NCBI GenBank assembly: GCA_019916065.1
Contig: CM034238.1
Coordinates: 39,833,375 to 39,897,374 of the forward strand
Reading direction: 5' to 3'
Source: Vitellaria paradoxa
Lineage: Eukaryota > Streptophyta > Magnoliopsida > Ericales > Sapotaceae
DNA: 64,000 nucleotides
A model generated the notes under the pieces. It did not search any database. It worked only from the letters and a program-made list of their open reading frames with translations, and was not told where the DNA came from. A program made the position numbers and the translations under genes. Each line of letters starts with the position of its first letter. Within the stretch, counting starts at the first letter, position 1. Of the stretch, positions 12,845 through 24,238 are shown piece after piece.

Positions 12845-15265
12845 ATGGTACCTATTCGATATATTTATAAATAGAGTTTAATTCTAATATGAAAAGTAGT
12901 ATTTTATGATACCACTTTCTCTAAAAGAAATTATGTTATCATAAATAAATCGAACCTAAATCCAAAGCTACCACTTGACGACTTGTGGATGAAAATCCGT
13001 TAGTGAATGAAAAAGGGTTGCTTTGTATGGAAAATATAGTACAACAAGATAAAAATAAGTAAAAACTATATATATATATACGCAAATAGGTGTTTGAATA
13101 TAGTACAACAAGATAAAAATAAGTAAAAATTATATATATACACAAATAGGTGTTTGAATGATAAAAAAGTATATAATAAAAGTATAAAAAAAATTAATGT
13201 AAAAGTGATATATGATAAAATTTAATTAAGAAAATTAATAATTTTTTATAATTTTTAATATTTTTTAACGTATCAAACATCTCATAAAAGAGTTGCTGGG
13301 TATATATTATTGTGCATAATATGGAAGCCTCTCTCTCTCTCTCTAGAGAGTATTCAGATTTTCATCAAGAGAGTATCGAGCACTTAGGAAGTGAATAACA
13401 TCAAAGTTAAGAGAAAAAAATATAATCTTAATTTTTTAATAAAATCAAAATATCATAATTTTAAATTAACTTTTTAATAAAACAAAAATATTAAGAGCAT
13501 CTTAATAATTTCACATTCTAAATCAAAAAATCACTTGTCCCCTTATCTCAATTGTGCTCTTGCCCCTCTCTCTTGATATATATATATATATATATATATG
13601 CATATATATAAAGTAAATAGCATGTGGACATAGCCTAAGCTCCATCCTTTATACGCTAAAGGTCAACATCCCAATCACTATTAGTACGTGGAAAAAATTA
13701 AAAAAAAAAAAAAACATATCCCTTTCAATGAATTTACCAATTATCCACCCGACCAATTAGTCTACAAGTTCACTGAATTAACCACAAACTTCAAAATAAA
13801 ATTTCGGCTTATGCAAGGAACCCAAGAAAAACAAATTCAAAAAACTAGCCTATGCAAGGAACCAGGGAAAAGAGAATCGGAAAAGTTTTGTGGTTTTCAT
13901 TTTTTGCTATTCTCTGCCAAGATTAATTAGCCTCTACTTCTTCTCTTTTCTCTCTTTCTATCTCTCAAATATCCTCTCCCCATGCCACCATGATTGTGTT
14001 TGTGCGTGACAAAAGAATACGACAGCTCTTAAAATGTAGATATCTACATAGGGTTGCTTTATTATTTTAGCTCATAACATTAATAAAAATACCACTATAA
14101 TAAAGTAAAAATTACCATTTACCATCTCTGTCCTTTTAAATTTTCAAAATAATAAATATTATTATTATCATTACTTTTTAAATTAACTAACTTTTAATAA
14201 TAAATATAAAGTTGATAGAACAAATTTTTCCTAACCTATCGATTTTAATAAGTTTTTGGGGATAGATTAAAACCCTGACTCTTGCAAAAAAAAATTATTA
14301 TGCATGTTGAGAGAACAATTGTAAAATTTCTCTAATTGGTAAATCTTTTGAAAATGACACAACATAGTTATGATTTGATCTGATTTATAAAATAAATGAT
14401 TATTCAGTATTTTTAAAAATATAATCTCAACTCAACAGAAATACGAATACAATATATATCAGACAGAATACTATTACTCACCTCTAAATATATGGCTGAT
14501 TTGGTAAATAAAAAAATTTTAGCTTTTTACAACTTTCGTTTTAGTATTAACATATGATATAGCGGAGAGAATATTATCACTCACCTCCAAATATATGGTT
14601 GATTTGGTAAATAAAAAAATTTTAACTTTTTTACAACTTTCATTTTGGTGTTGACATATGTTATTTTTGGTAAAAGTTATGTTTATTAAAAATTTGAAAA
14701 AGTTAAAGAAAAATTTGAGAAAATTGGTGAAAATTAAAGAAAGTTGGAAAAAATGATGGATTTGGGTGTCGTAAGTTTTTATTTATTTATTTATTTTTTG
14801 GTGTGTGTGTTTAGTAAATTTTAGTGGATAAAATTAGAAAAAATTGGAGAAGTTTAAAAAAAAAAGTTGTATTTGATTTATCTTTTCCTATTTACCATTT
14901 TTAGTAAATTTGGAGATATTTAAATATAATTTGTAATAAACATAACTGCGAATACGTATACCAACACGAATACTTACCACTAAATATGTATTTCATTTTT
15001 CTTTTCTTATTTAACATTTTTAATAAATTGTGGTATTTAAATATAATCTTGAACAAACATGATTACGATTAGAAACTATTAGATATGACCTAGTCTACGT
15101 GAATTTAACAGAAGACATGACCCTAAATAGATTTGATTGGTGTCGTCAAATTCATATAGCCAACCCCACTTAGTGGGAAAATACTTAGTTTAGTTAGTTT
15201 TAAACATGATTACAAATAAGATATGCTATCCCGAGTACAAATTCCCACCTTTAAATATAAATTTC
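12845..15265. repeat. Segmental duplication, copy 1
   Basis: This block aligns by eye, in order, to 26287-26709 and then 33120-34231. Shared landmarks are AAATAG.GTTTAATTCTAAT, TCTACAAGTTCA.TGAATTAAC, ATGCAAGGAAC, ATATCCTCTCCC, TACCATTTACC and TATAAATTTCAT. It includes tandem duplications at about 13032-13155 (about 65 bp) and 14460-14665 (about 105 bp) and an extra MITE family 2 copy near 13148-13290. The ORF at 13688-13930 is partly shared with 33167-33358 but frames and stops differ, so I do not call a gene. Confidence 0.65.
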
Positions 15266-15282
15266 ATCTTTAATTTAAACCC

Positions 15283-15619
15283 GCTCCATTTACAAGAAGT
15301 ATAGGATAATCAGTAAGAACAAGCCTTATTTATGTTAATAAAACTCTCTAAAGAACAAATGCATTTAGATAGAGAGCATTTCGAGTAATCAAATAATTCT
15401 CATAACTAGATAAACAGGTTTAATTGATATAATTTATTATATCACATGATCGGATTTGAATCCAAATTCCGATCGAATACATATTTTGAATAGGACAATC
15501 AACAAGAACAAGGTTTATTATGTTAATAAAACTCTCTAAAGCATAAATGCATTTAGAGAGAGAGAGAGAGCATGTCAAGTTCCAGACCATTCTCATAACT
15601 AAACAAATAGATTTAACTA
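15283..15619 (-). pseudogene. Tandem relics of the PR-1 3' flank
   Basis: Two successive units match the sequence downstream of the PR-1 stop codons at 42421-42600 and 59600-59740. Each carries ATAGGA(T/C)(A/G)ATCA.(T/C)AAGAACAAG, the TTATTTATGTTAATAAAACTCTCT poly(A)-signal region and CATGATCGGATTTGAA. Unit 1 is about 15283-15475. Unit 2 begins near 15478 and is split by the Copia insertion at 15625; it continues at 21905. No PR-1 coding sequence remains in either unit. Confidence 0.7.
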
Positions 15620-15624
15620 ATATA
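15620..15624. repeat. Copia 1 target-site duplication (left)
   Basis: ATATA, repeated directly after the 3' LTR at 21905-21909. Confidence 0.85.
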
Positions 15625-16034
15625 TGTTAGAAAATAATCAATTGTGGGCCAAATATGTTATTTGTGGGTTATAGGTTATCATAAAGATTAAGCCCATTTA
15701 AAGTGGTCTGTTAAGGTTTTAAGGTTTTGGGCTTTATAACATCTCAATTTTGTATGGGCCTTTAATGTGTAAATACCTAAGCCCATATTTCTATTTTATG
15801 ATGGACCGAATAGAAGTAGGGTTTCTACAGTTATTATAAATAGGTTATGGTCCCCAGGTCATACGTAAGAGTTTTCTAATCAATCTGAGATCCTATCGTC
15901 AGATAGAATTAAGAAAAGAAACCTACGTATTGGCTTTGAAGATCAAGAACCACAAAATTATATCAATGGATTCAGGTACTCTTCCGCATTAATTTATCTT
16001 CTTGATGATTCAATGTGAAATTAAATAATCAACA
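15625..16034 (+). repeat. Copia 1, 5' LTR
   Basis: 410 bp, starting TGTTAG and ending CAACA. It aligns throughout with 21496-21904; by eye I count 14 substitutions and one single-base gap, about 3.4 percent divergence. A TATA-like TTATTATAAATAGG lies near 15833. Confidence 0.95.
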
Positions 16035-16036
16035 AA

Positions 16037-16048
16037 TGGTATCAGAGC
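16037..16048 (+). other. Copia 1 primer-binding site
   Basis: TGGTATCAGAGC begins two bases after the 5' LTR. It is the usual complement of the initiator methionine tRNA 3' end used by plant Copia elements. Confidence 0.9.
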
Positions 16049-16190
16049 CTACTCATGTTGAATCATTGAGAAATTTTTTTATGGATTAAGATTTAATGGC
16101 TAGGGTTTAAATTTTGGGGATTAATTTTTAGTTCTCAAAATTTTGAAATTTTCAGTTATTTGATCTTTTTTTATGCAATTGCTATTCGTA

Positions 16191-16229
<39 letters not shown>

Positions 16230-17017
16230 GCATGTACATGCCTTAAACGTAGTGTTACATGACGATTTATGTATACGTGAAAGGTTTTGGCAATCCTATG
16301 GATTCAGACTGTTTCGATGCTTAAAGTAGTTTTAGCGTAAAACCCTAATCTTGATTCAACGAATCAAGATTGGGTAGTTCACGAAAAGCCTTGGGGTGTT
16401 CGTAATCCCTTCGCGTAGGTTGCGAAACCCATCGCGTAGGTTGCGAAACCTTTCGCAAAGGGATTTACCTTTCACAAATCTATTTTTTCTATTTCGAAAG
16501 GGCCCTAAAGAGTTTTAATTTCTTTTAATTTTAAAGTATTGATTTAAGGAATCAATTAAATTCGAATTTTGGTATTATTAATTTTGGATATATAATATTC
16601 AACAATAATTTAATGGAAGCAACATGTTGCCAAAGCAACCTCTCTTGTGGAAATTATTTTATTTTGAATATTAGAAGGTTGTGTATTTGTATTTATTCAT
16701 GCGAGTATTGGTCGGCCCAAAGGAAGGCTAATATTTGGTAGAATTACACATGCACCTATGGTGGTAAACATGTGACAATTATTAGGTTTCCATGTAAATA
16801 GTAAGACAATCCAAAGATTGGCTTATTATTTGACAGGAGTTATTGTCAATGTTTGATCACTACAACAAGAGTACCACTTACAATTAATATTACTGTCCAA
16901 AGACTTGATATTAATGTTGTGCTGGGTATCTTGAGATGGGTTTACCATTATTTGAATTTATTGATTATTATTTTTGTGAGCATAATTTTTGGTTATTTTG
17001 TTCTCTATACAGCTAAT

Positions 17018-17790
17018 ATGTCTGCTACTACTATATCTGCCAACATAAATTCGATTCCTATGCTAAATGGAACAAACTTCAAGGATTGGAAAGAGAACAT
17101 ATTAATTGTTCTTGGCTGCATGGATCTTGACCTTGCGCTCAGGGTTGAGCAACCCGCTTCTCTTACAGCTGAAAGTTCACTTGATGAAAAGAGGAACTTT
17201 GAGAAGTGGGATCGCTCAAATCGCATGAGTCTCATGATCATCAAGCGCGGCATTCCAGAAGCCTTCAGGGGCTCAGTATCCGAGGGGATAACTAATGCCA
17301 AGGAGTTCTTTGCCGAGATTGAAAAGCGTTTTGTTAAAAACGATAAGGCTGAAACGAGCACGCTTTTGCAAGGCTTGATTTCAATGAAGTATAAAGGTAA
17401 AGGAAACATAAGGGAGTACATCATGGAGATGTCTATCTGATGACTTGCTCGTGCATTTGGTATTGATCTCGCTTCCTGCACAGTTCAGTCACTTTAAGGT
17501 CAGTTGCAACTGCCAAAAAGAGAAATGGTCTCTAAATGAGCTCATTTCATATTGTGTGCACGAGGAAGAAAGATTGAAGCAAGACAGAACTGAAAGTGCT
17601 CATTTGGCAAGCACCTCTAAAGATAAGGGCAAGAAAAGAAAGAAAGAATATGAAGCTGCTACTAAGGGTCCAGCACAAAAGAAACAACAGCAGAAAATTG
17701 ACAGCTGCTTCTTTTGTAACAAAACTGGACATCTTAAGAAAGATTATGCCAAATATCACGCTTGGCGTGCAAAGAAAGGTACAATTTTTA
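17018..17790 (+). pseudogene. Copia 1 gag, broken
   Basis: Capsid-like region typical of Copia gag (start MSATTISANINSIPMLNG, then FKDWKENI and WDRSNRMSLMII). The first frame stops at 17438-17440; similarity resumes in another frame at about 17445 with LVHLVLISLPAQF, so sequence is lost or shifted at the junction. The zinc knuckle near 17700-17750 reads CFFCNKTGHLKKDY: the last metal-binding Cys of the CX2CX4HX4C motif is Tyr, a change explained by one G-to-A transition. Confidence 0.9.
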
Positions 17791-18223
17791 CTTTGGTCTG
17801 TTCTAAGGTTAATTTAGCTTCAGTACCTAGAAACACTTGGTGGTTAGATTCTGGTGCTACTACTCACATAAGTGTTTCTATGCGGGATTACCTGAGCTAC
17901 CGAAAGCCAAATGATGGTGAAAGATACATCTTTGTGGGAGATGACAAGTCGGTGGAAGTTGATGCAATAGGCACTTTTAGGTTATTATTAGGAACTGGTT
18001 ATTATTTGGATTTGAAAGACACTTTTATTGTACCGTCTTTTAGGCGGAATTTGGTTTCTATTTCTTTGTTGGACAAATCTGGATATTATTGTTCATTTGG
18101 AAACAATCAGTTTAGTCTTTCATTGAATTCAAATGTTATTGGTACTGGTTCATTATCTGCATATGATAACCTATATTTGCTTGATACTATTGCATTATAT
18201 AATGAAACCTTGGATGTGTAACA
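17791..18223 (+). pseudogene. Copia 1 protease region
   Basis: Continues in the frame of the second gag segment. WWLDSGATTHIS carries the aspartic protease D-S-G active site near 17845. The frame ends at a stop at 18219-18221; the pre-integrase segment follows in a different frame. Confidence 0.85.
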
Positions 18224-19206
18224 CGTGGTACTAAACGCAATTTAAATAAAGAAAATTCGGCGTCATTATGGCACAAGCGGTTAGGTCATATCTCAAAAGA
18301 TAGAATTGGAAGACTTGTGTCTGATGGCATTTTGGATTCCTTTGATTTTTCAGACTTTGATGTCTGCATTAATTATATTAAGGGAAAACAGACCAAAACT
18401 AAGAGATTAGGTGCCAATAAAACTTCAAACGTCTTAGAATTGATACATACGGATTTTTGTGGTCCATTCCCTATGGCTTCTTGGAATGGTCAACAATATT
18501 TTATATCATTCATAGACGATTACTCACGCCATAGGTACCTATATCTCGTTCATGAGAAGTCTCAGTCACTGGACGTGTTCAAGGCTTTTAAAGCTGAAGT
18601 TGAGAATCAACTCAACAAAAGAATTAAGAGCGTCAACTGGACGTGTTCAAGGCTTTTAAAGTTGAAGTTGAGAATCAACTCAACAAAAGAATTAAGAGCG
18701 TCAAATCTGATCGTGGTGGTGAGTACTACGGTAGATATGATGGTTCAGGAGAACAACGTCCAGGACCATTTGCTAAATTCCTAGAGGAGTGTGGAATCAT
18801 CCCACAGTACACCATGCCAGGATCCCCTAGCATGAATAGTGTAGCTAAGAGACGAAACAGAACCTTAAAAGATATGGTAAGGAGTATGATTAGTCATTCT
18901 ACTTTACCAGAATCACTCTGGGGAGAAGCACTTAAGACTGTAGCTTACATTCTTAATAGGGTACCCACTAAAGCAGCTGCCAAAACACCTTATGAGCTTT
19001 GGACAGGCAAAAAGCCTAGTTTGAAGCATTTTCACATTTGGGGATGTCCAGCTGAGGCAAGGCCTTATAGGCCACATGAAAATAAATTGGACTCCAAAAC
19101 AGTGAGCAGTTACTTCATTGGTTACTCTGAGCGATCAAGGGGCTACAAATTTTATGATCCCACACTTAGGTCAATTTTTGAAACGGGAACTGCAACATTT
19201 TTTTAG
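18224..19206 (+). pseudogene. Copia 1 integrase, frameshifted, catalytic Glu lost
   Basis: The pre-integrase zinc domain (LWHKRLGHIS) has its second Cys of CxxC changed to Tyr (CINY). HTDFCGPF and FIDDYSR supply the two catalytic Asp. At 18570-18705 a 68-bp segment is tandemly duplicated; because 68 is not divisible by three the frame shifts. In the second frame the D,D-35-E glutamate position reads Lys ([10 protein letters not shown], Lys codon at 18847-18849). The frame stops at 19204. Confidence 0.9.
18570..18705 (+). repeat. 68-bp tandem duplication inside integrase
   Basis: Two adjacent units of 68 bp (18570-18637 and 18638-18705), each beginning TGGACGTGTTCAAGGC and ending near AAGAGCGTCAA. 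They are nearly identical, with one C/T difference in GAAGC/TTGAAG. The event is therefore younger than, or comparable in age to, the LTR divergence. Confidence 0.9.
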
Positions 19207-21099
19207 GATGTTGATTTTGGGGGGAGAAATAAGGTTAGAGACATTGCCTTTGAGTAGGAATAGGTTTCGATTCCTACTATCCTTTATGATAATGTGCAGG
19301 CTTCTATACCTGTTATTGATTAAGAAGGAAATCAGGAACCTCAACAAGATAATGTTGAACAATCCCCCATCCAGAATGAGGTAATTATTCCAAAAGAACA
19401 AAATCAACAACCTCAAGAACTAAGGAGATCCACGAGAGAAAGGAGAAGTGCTATTCCAGATGATTATGTAGTATTTTTCCAAGAACGTGAGGAAGATATT
19501 GGAATGGTGGAAGATGATCCAATCAACTTTCATCAGGCCATGCAGGGTTCTAACTCTCAATAGTGGATTGATGCCATGAATGAGGAGTATAAGTCTATAC
19601 AAGATAATAAAGTTTGGGATCTTGTCCCATTACTAGAAGGTGCGAAACCCATTGGTTGTAAATGGATATTTAAAACCAAAAGGAATTCGAATGGTAATGT
19701 GGAAAGATATAAGGCTCGTCTTGTAGCAAAAGGCTTTACCCAGAAGGAGGGCATCGACTTCAAAGAGACTTTCTCTCCGATTTCTACGAAAGACTCTTTC
19801 AGAACCATTATGGCGCTTGTTGCACATTTTGATCTTGAGTTACATCAGATGGATGTTAAGACGGCGTTTCTTAATGGTGACATTAATGAAACGATCTATA
19901 TGGTGCAACCAGAAAACTTTGTGTCGGGAGACTCAAAGAATATGGTTTGCAAATTAAAGAAATCCATCCATGGACTCAAACAAGCTTCCCGTCAGTGGTA
20001 CTACAAATTTCACCAAGTAATTATCTCGTTCGGCTTTGAGGTAAATGCTGTGAATGATTGTGTGTATCACAAGTTCAGTGGGAGTAAGTATATTTTACTG
20101 GTTTTATATGTTGATGACATATTGCTTGCCACAAATGATATAGGCATGTTGCATGAAATCAAGAGATTTCTATCAAAGAATTTTGAGATGAAAGATCTTG
20201 GTGATGCATCTTTTGTATTAGGGATTCAGATACATCGAGATCGCTCTCGGGGTATTCTTGGATTATCACAAAAGGCCTATATCGATAAGGTACTTAAAAG
20301 GTTTGGCATGCAAGATTGTAAACCAGGTGACACCCCTGTCACTAAGGGAGACAAATTTAGTCTCAATCAATGCCCTAAAAATGACCTTGAAGTTAAGGAG
20401 ATGCATAAGATTCCCTACGCTTCAGTTGTTGGGAGTCTAATGTATGCTCAAGTTTGTACACGTCCAGATATAGCATTCATTGTTGGAATGTTAGGCAGAT
20501 ATTTAAGCAATCCTGGGATGGATCATTGGAAAGCAGCCAAACGAGTTTTGAGGTACTTACAGAGAACAAAGGATTACATGCTCACTTATAAGAAATCGGA
20601 TCAGTTGGAGATCATTGGGTTTTCTGATTCCGATTTTGCTAGATGCCAAGATAGTAAAAGATCCACATCAGGTTACATCTACTTGCTGGCTGGAGGAGCT
20701 ATATCCTGGAGGAGTACCAAGCAGACACTCTTAGCTTCTTCCATTATGGCAGCAGAGTTCATAGCTTGTTATGAGGCATCTAATCATGGAATATGGCTGC
20801 GGAATTTTGTCATTGGGCTGCGAATTTTGGATAGTGTTGAAAGGCCATTAAAGTTATTCTGTGACAATAAGTCAGCTGTGCTATATTCTAATAACAATAG
20901 GAGCTCTTCGAAGTCTAAACACATAGACATTAAGTTCCTAGTTGTTAAAAAGAGAGTTTAGAGTGGTCAGGTGTCTATAGAGCATATTGGCACAAACTCC
21001 ATGATTGCGGATCCGTTCACTAAAGGCTTACCACCCAAGGTCTTTCATGAGCATGTAGCTCATATGGGTGTTGTATCATTTGATGATATGTTGGTTTAG
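19207..21099 (+). pseudogene. Copia 1 reverse transcriptase and RNase H
   Basis: The longest surviving frame (19576-20961) encodes a Copia RT with QMDVKTAFLNG, the YVDD catalytic box (LVLYVDDILLATND) and the RNase H domain. Stops interrupt the linker at 19204, in the 19250-19330 stretch and at 19561. A stop at 20959-20961 splits off the last 46 residues, which continue in the same frame (ADPFTKGLPPKVFHEH) to 21097-21099. That stop is explained by a single C-to-T change of a Gln codon. The protein could not be made whole. Confidence 0.92.
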
Positions 21100-21483
21100 T
21101 GGGAGTTTGTATTTGGATGCTTTTCAGTTGTAGACACATTTTATGGATTTATTTTCTGCAGAATAAGATATTTGGTTTATTTGCACTCTGAATGTATTTG
21201 TTGTGATCTCACTAAAGAATAAAGTAGGACCAGTTGGAAATAGGCATGTTTAGATCATATTACATGTAATTTCCATGCTACACATCCATACTTGATCTAT
21301 GTCGTTGATTGTATTGATATATGTGACTATTGATGGGTTTAGTTATGATACATATAACGAAAGCCGCTTTAATCCTATATTGATATAATTGATGGACCAG
21401 ATTGCATAGAGATGTTTGATAATGATAGCAAATTTTGAGCTCATAAGGTTAATTTTAGAATGCACAAGCTAACATATCTGGCC

Positions 21484-21495
21484 CAAGTGGGAGAT
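21484..21495 (+). other. Copia 1 polypurine tract
   Basis: CAAGTGGGAGAT sits directly before the 3' LTR start TGTTGG, the expected place for the plus-strand primer. Confidence 0.8.
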
Positions 21496-21904
21496 TGTTG
21501 GAAAATAATCAATTGTGGGCCAAATATGTTATTTGTGTGTTATAGGCTATCATAAAGATTAAGCCCATTTAAAGTGGTCTGTTAAGGTTTTAAGGTTTTG
21601 GGCTTTATAACATCTCAATTTTGTATGGGCCTTTAATGTGTAAATACCTAAGCCCATATTTCTATTTTATGATGGACCGAATAGAAGTAGGGTTTTTACA
21701 GTTATTATAAATAGGTTATGGTCCCCAGGTCATACGTAAGAGTTTTCTAATCAATCTGAGATCCCATCGTCAGAGAGAATTAAGAAAAGAAACCTACGTA
21801 TTGGTTTGGAAGATCAAGAACCACAAAATTACATCAATGAATTCAGGTACGCTTCCGCATTAATTTATTTTTTGATGATTTAATGTGAAATTAAATAATC
21901 AACA
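21496..21904 (+). repeat. Copia 1, 3' LTR
   Basis: 409-bp partner of 15625-16034, starting TGTTGG and ending CAACA, followed by the ATATA target duplication at 21905-21909. Confidence 0.95.
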
Positions 21905-21990
21905 ATATATCTACTAAATCCCATGATCGGATTTGAATCCAATCGAATATAGATCTAAACCCGCTCCATTTTACAAGAAGAATAGGACGA
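21905..21990 (-). repeat. PR-1 3' flank continuing after Copia 1
   Basis: Resumes the interrupted repeat unit (CCCATGATCGGATTTGAATCC) and then enters a further unit (AAACCCGCTCCATTTTACAAGAAG, ATAGGACGATCAGTAAG) that leads straight into the PR-1 A coding sequence. Compared with PR-1 B and C, the interval from the last codons to the distal UTR is missing here. Confidence 0.75.
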
Positions 21991-22486
21991 TCAGTAAGGG
22001 CGCAGGCCGTTGTAGTTGCCTGCGGGATCATAGCTGCAAATGATAAAGAATGCCCTGCTATTGCACCTCACCCGAGAGCACCCCACCCGAGCTGTGTTTC
22101 GCCAAACCACCTGAGTGTATTGCCCGCACACCTTCCCCGCCTCACAAGTGTTGGAGTTGTAGTCGTAGTACTGCTTCTCCGACACCCACGACCCCACCAG
22201 GTCGGCCGCCGAGAAGTCTCTACCCGTCCCCCCAGAAGATGTTCTCGCGGTAGGGCCAGCCGGAGCTAATCAGAGCGCAGTCGCCGATCCTCTTTCTGGC
22301 GTAGTTTTGGGCGTAGACTGCTAAGTTGTTGTCCCACCTGAGTTCCGCAACGCCCAGGTGCGCACGAGCTGAATTGTGAGACGCGAGGTAGTCTTGCGGC
22401 GAGTTTTTGGCGTGAGAGGAATGTCCCATGGCTAAGAGTACGAAACAAATCACAAGAACCAAACAAGTCTTTGGCAGCAGCCCCAT
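21991..22486 (-). pseudogene. PR-1 copy A, decayed CAP-domain gene
   Basis: Single-exon PR-1 (pathogenesis-related protein 1, CAP superfamily) starting [15 protein letters not shown] at 22486. The first frame runs to a stop at 22220-22222. The CAP remainder ([30 protein letters not shown]) continues in another frame to RPY and a stop at 21991. The break is an extra G: the run is six G here and five in copy B. The conserved His of [12 protein letters not shown] is Ser ([12 protein letters not shown]), and GHYTQ is GQYTQ, so two of the CAP cavity histidines are gone. The last four residues of the other copies (LSDI) are missing because a deletion joins the coding end to the distal UTR. The TATA position reads TTTATGCA instead of TTTATATA (plus strand). 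A homopolymer sequencing error could mimic the frameshift, but not the other defects. Confidence 0.88.
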
Positions 22487-22534
22487 TTTTTTGTTTTCTC
22501 TGCTTTATTGCACTTACTGAGCTCGTTAGTTGGG

Positions 22535-22542
22535 TTTATGCA
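22535..22542 (-). promoter_or_regulatory. Degenerate TATA position of PR-1 A
   Basis: Plus-strand TTTATGCA occupies the place where PR-1 B (43199-43206) and C (60353-60360) have TTTATATA. Flanking bases (GGG before, GGAAATGCTCTCGGAACCAT after) are conserved, so the alignment is secure. Confidence 0.75.
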
Positions 22543-23632
22543 GGGAAATGCTCTCGGAACCATAAGTGTAACGTGGGTTTTTTTTTTTTTTGGTTTTATT
22601 TATTTATTTTTTTTCTCCCCCAATAATACATAGGATACACGAGGGGAGAAAGTATATCTAAGATATGTTCCATGTGTAAGATTCTTTTGGAAAGAGTAGC
22701 GGAATTCTAGTTTTAGTTACTCAATTTTTTTAATTTTTTTAAAATGATGAAATTTATTTTTTTATATTTTAAACTTATTTTAAATCATAAAAAATAAAAA
22801 TATTTAATTAATAAAACTAAAAAACTAACTATTAAAAAATTAATTTTTTTCTCTTTTCAAATGTCAAAAAAATTAATTTTTTAATAAATAACTAATAGCT
22901 TGAATCTTTGAATCATTTAGATGGCATTTGGTTTGTATTTATATTTTTTGTTTTTTATTTTTATTTTTTATTTTTTGTTTTATGTATTTTGTATTTTAAA
23001 AATCTCAAAACATAGAAAATAAAAAAAGCATTTGATTTGGCAATTTTTGTTTTCTACATTTTGAGATTTTTTTTATATTAGGTTAAAGACGTTCAAAATG
23101 ACTTTTTATCAGTTTGTATTTTATGGAGAAATTCATTTTCTATTTTCCAAACCAGAGTTTGAAAATAAAAGTGACCAGATGTGTTTTGAGTTATTTTTCT
23201 TATTTTTAAAAGTGTAAAATAGAAAATGAGCTTAAAACAAGTATATTAAATGACACCTTAATTTTTAATAATTGTTTTCTTTTTATTTTTTCTAAAGTAA
23301 CAATTGTAAGATACATTTGATGATTATATATATATATATATAATCGTTCATGTAAATGGATGATTAAAATTATTCTTTAGTTAATTTTGTTTTATTTTAA
23401 ATATATTTTTAAATAACAATTATATTTTATGTCATTTAAAAATAATATTTTATGTTAATATATTACACAACTTATATATTATATTTAAATGCTTACATGT
23501 ACGTATTTTTTTTCAATTTTTATACTATTACAACCCCGAAACAAACGGGTAGAAATTTCTCCCAGGTGGATCTTCAAATATTACATGAATATTTGTGATT
23601 ATAGTAATATGACCATTTCAAAAGCAACCTAT

Positions 23633-23663
<31 letters not shown>

Positions 23664-24040
23664 ACAATTATTAATTTGGACGAATTCAAAAGCAGCCTAC
23701 CAACTTGTGTAATGCATTTAAAAAAAAAAATTGTGTAATGCTTTTTTAAAAGAAGGCTAGTGGACTGGAAAATTGAGATGATAGGCTTGGTTTGGGTATC
23801 AAAAAAGATTTTAATTTTTTTATAATTTATTCTCATTTTATATATTTTTATTAATTTTTTATTTTGAACTATAATTTTTATGTTTGTTAATTGCATTTAT
23901 AAAAAATAACAAAAAATTAAAAAATTTATGTCTATTCTAAAAAAATAATGATAAAATTGAATTTTTAGTTTTTTTTTTTTTTTGAACTTTTTAGCTTTTT
24001 TGACCTTAGATGCATAATTAAGTAGGCATATTTGACAAAT
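22543..24040. other. Upstream unit of PR-1 A
   Basis: The sequence to about 23800 is homologous to 43207-45140 upstream of PR-1 B and, in part, to 60361-61552 upstream of PR-1 C (GGAAAGAGTAGC, AATCTTTGAATCATTTA, TAGAAATTTCTCCCAG, GAATATTTGTGATTA.AGTAATATGAC). A MITE-like AT-rich block with ends GGCATTTGGTTTG and AAATGACACC occupies about 22918-23262. A (GA)n run lies at 23633-23663. No other gene. Confidence 0.6.
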
Positions 24041-24238
24041 TGTAGAAAAAATTATATCATTTCAGTGTAATCTTTATAGAGATGGGAATACATATATATA
24101 GAAGATAATTGAAATCTATTCTTAGCTATACATATGTTAAGGATAGAATAAAAGATTGACTCTTGAAACAAGGGATTTTACATTCAAGACTCACCCTATA
24201 ATCTCTCTAATTGATTCTAATGATAACTTATGTCAACA
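24041..24238 (-). repeat. Copia fragment, 3' LTR
   Basis: On the minus strand it begins TGTTGACA and ends TTCTACA; 198 bp. It directly follows a polypurine tract (minus-strand GGGGGAG, plus-strand CTCCCCCTC at 24239-24247) next to RNase H sequence. No 5' partner is present. Confidence 0.75.

Larger units (their letters stand above)
15625..21904 (+). mobile_element. Copia LTR retrotransposon, near full length, defective
   Basis: A 6.28-kb element with both LTRs, an initiator-Met tRNA primer site, gag-pol in Copia order (gag, protease, integrase, reverse transcriptase, RNase H), a polypurine tract and a perfect 5-bp target duplication. Coding capacity is lost through several stops and frameshifts plus a 68-bp tandem duplication in integrase. 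Its target was the repeated PR-1 3' flank. The leader (16035-17017) includes a (TA)n run at about 16194-16224 and a doubled TCGCGTAGGTTGCGAAACC motif near 16420-16450. Confidence 0.95.

Noticed and set aside
13688..13930. 80-codon frame shared in part with 33167-33358
   Set aside because: The two duplication copies differ in frame and stops, so there is no sign of coding constraint.
17005..17481. 158-codon minus-strand frame
   Set aside because: It is the antisense of Copia gag with no motif of its own.
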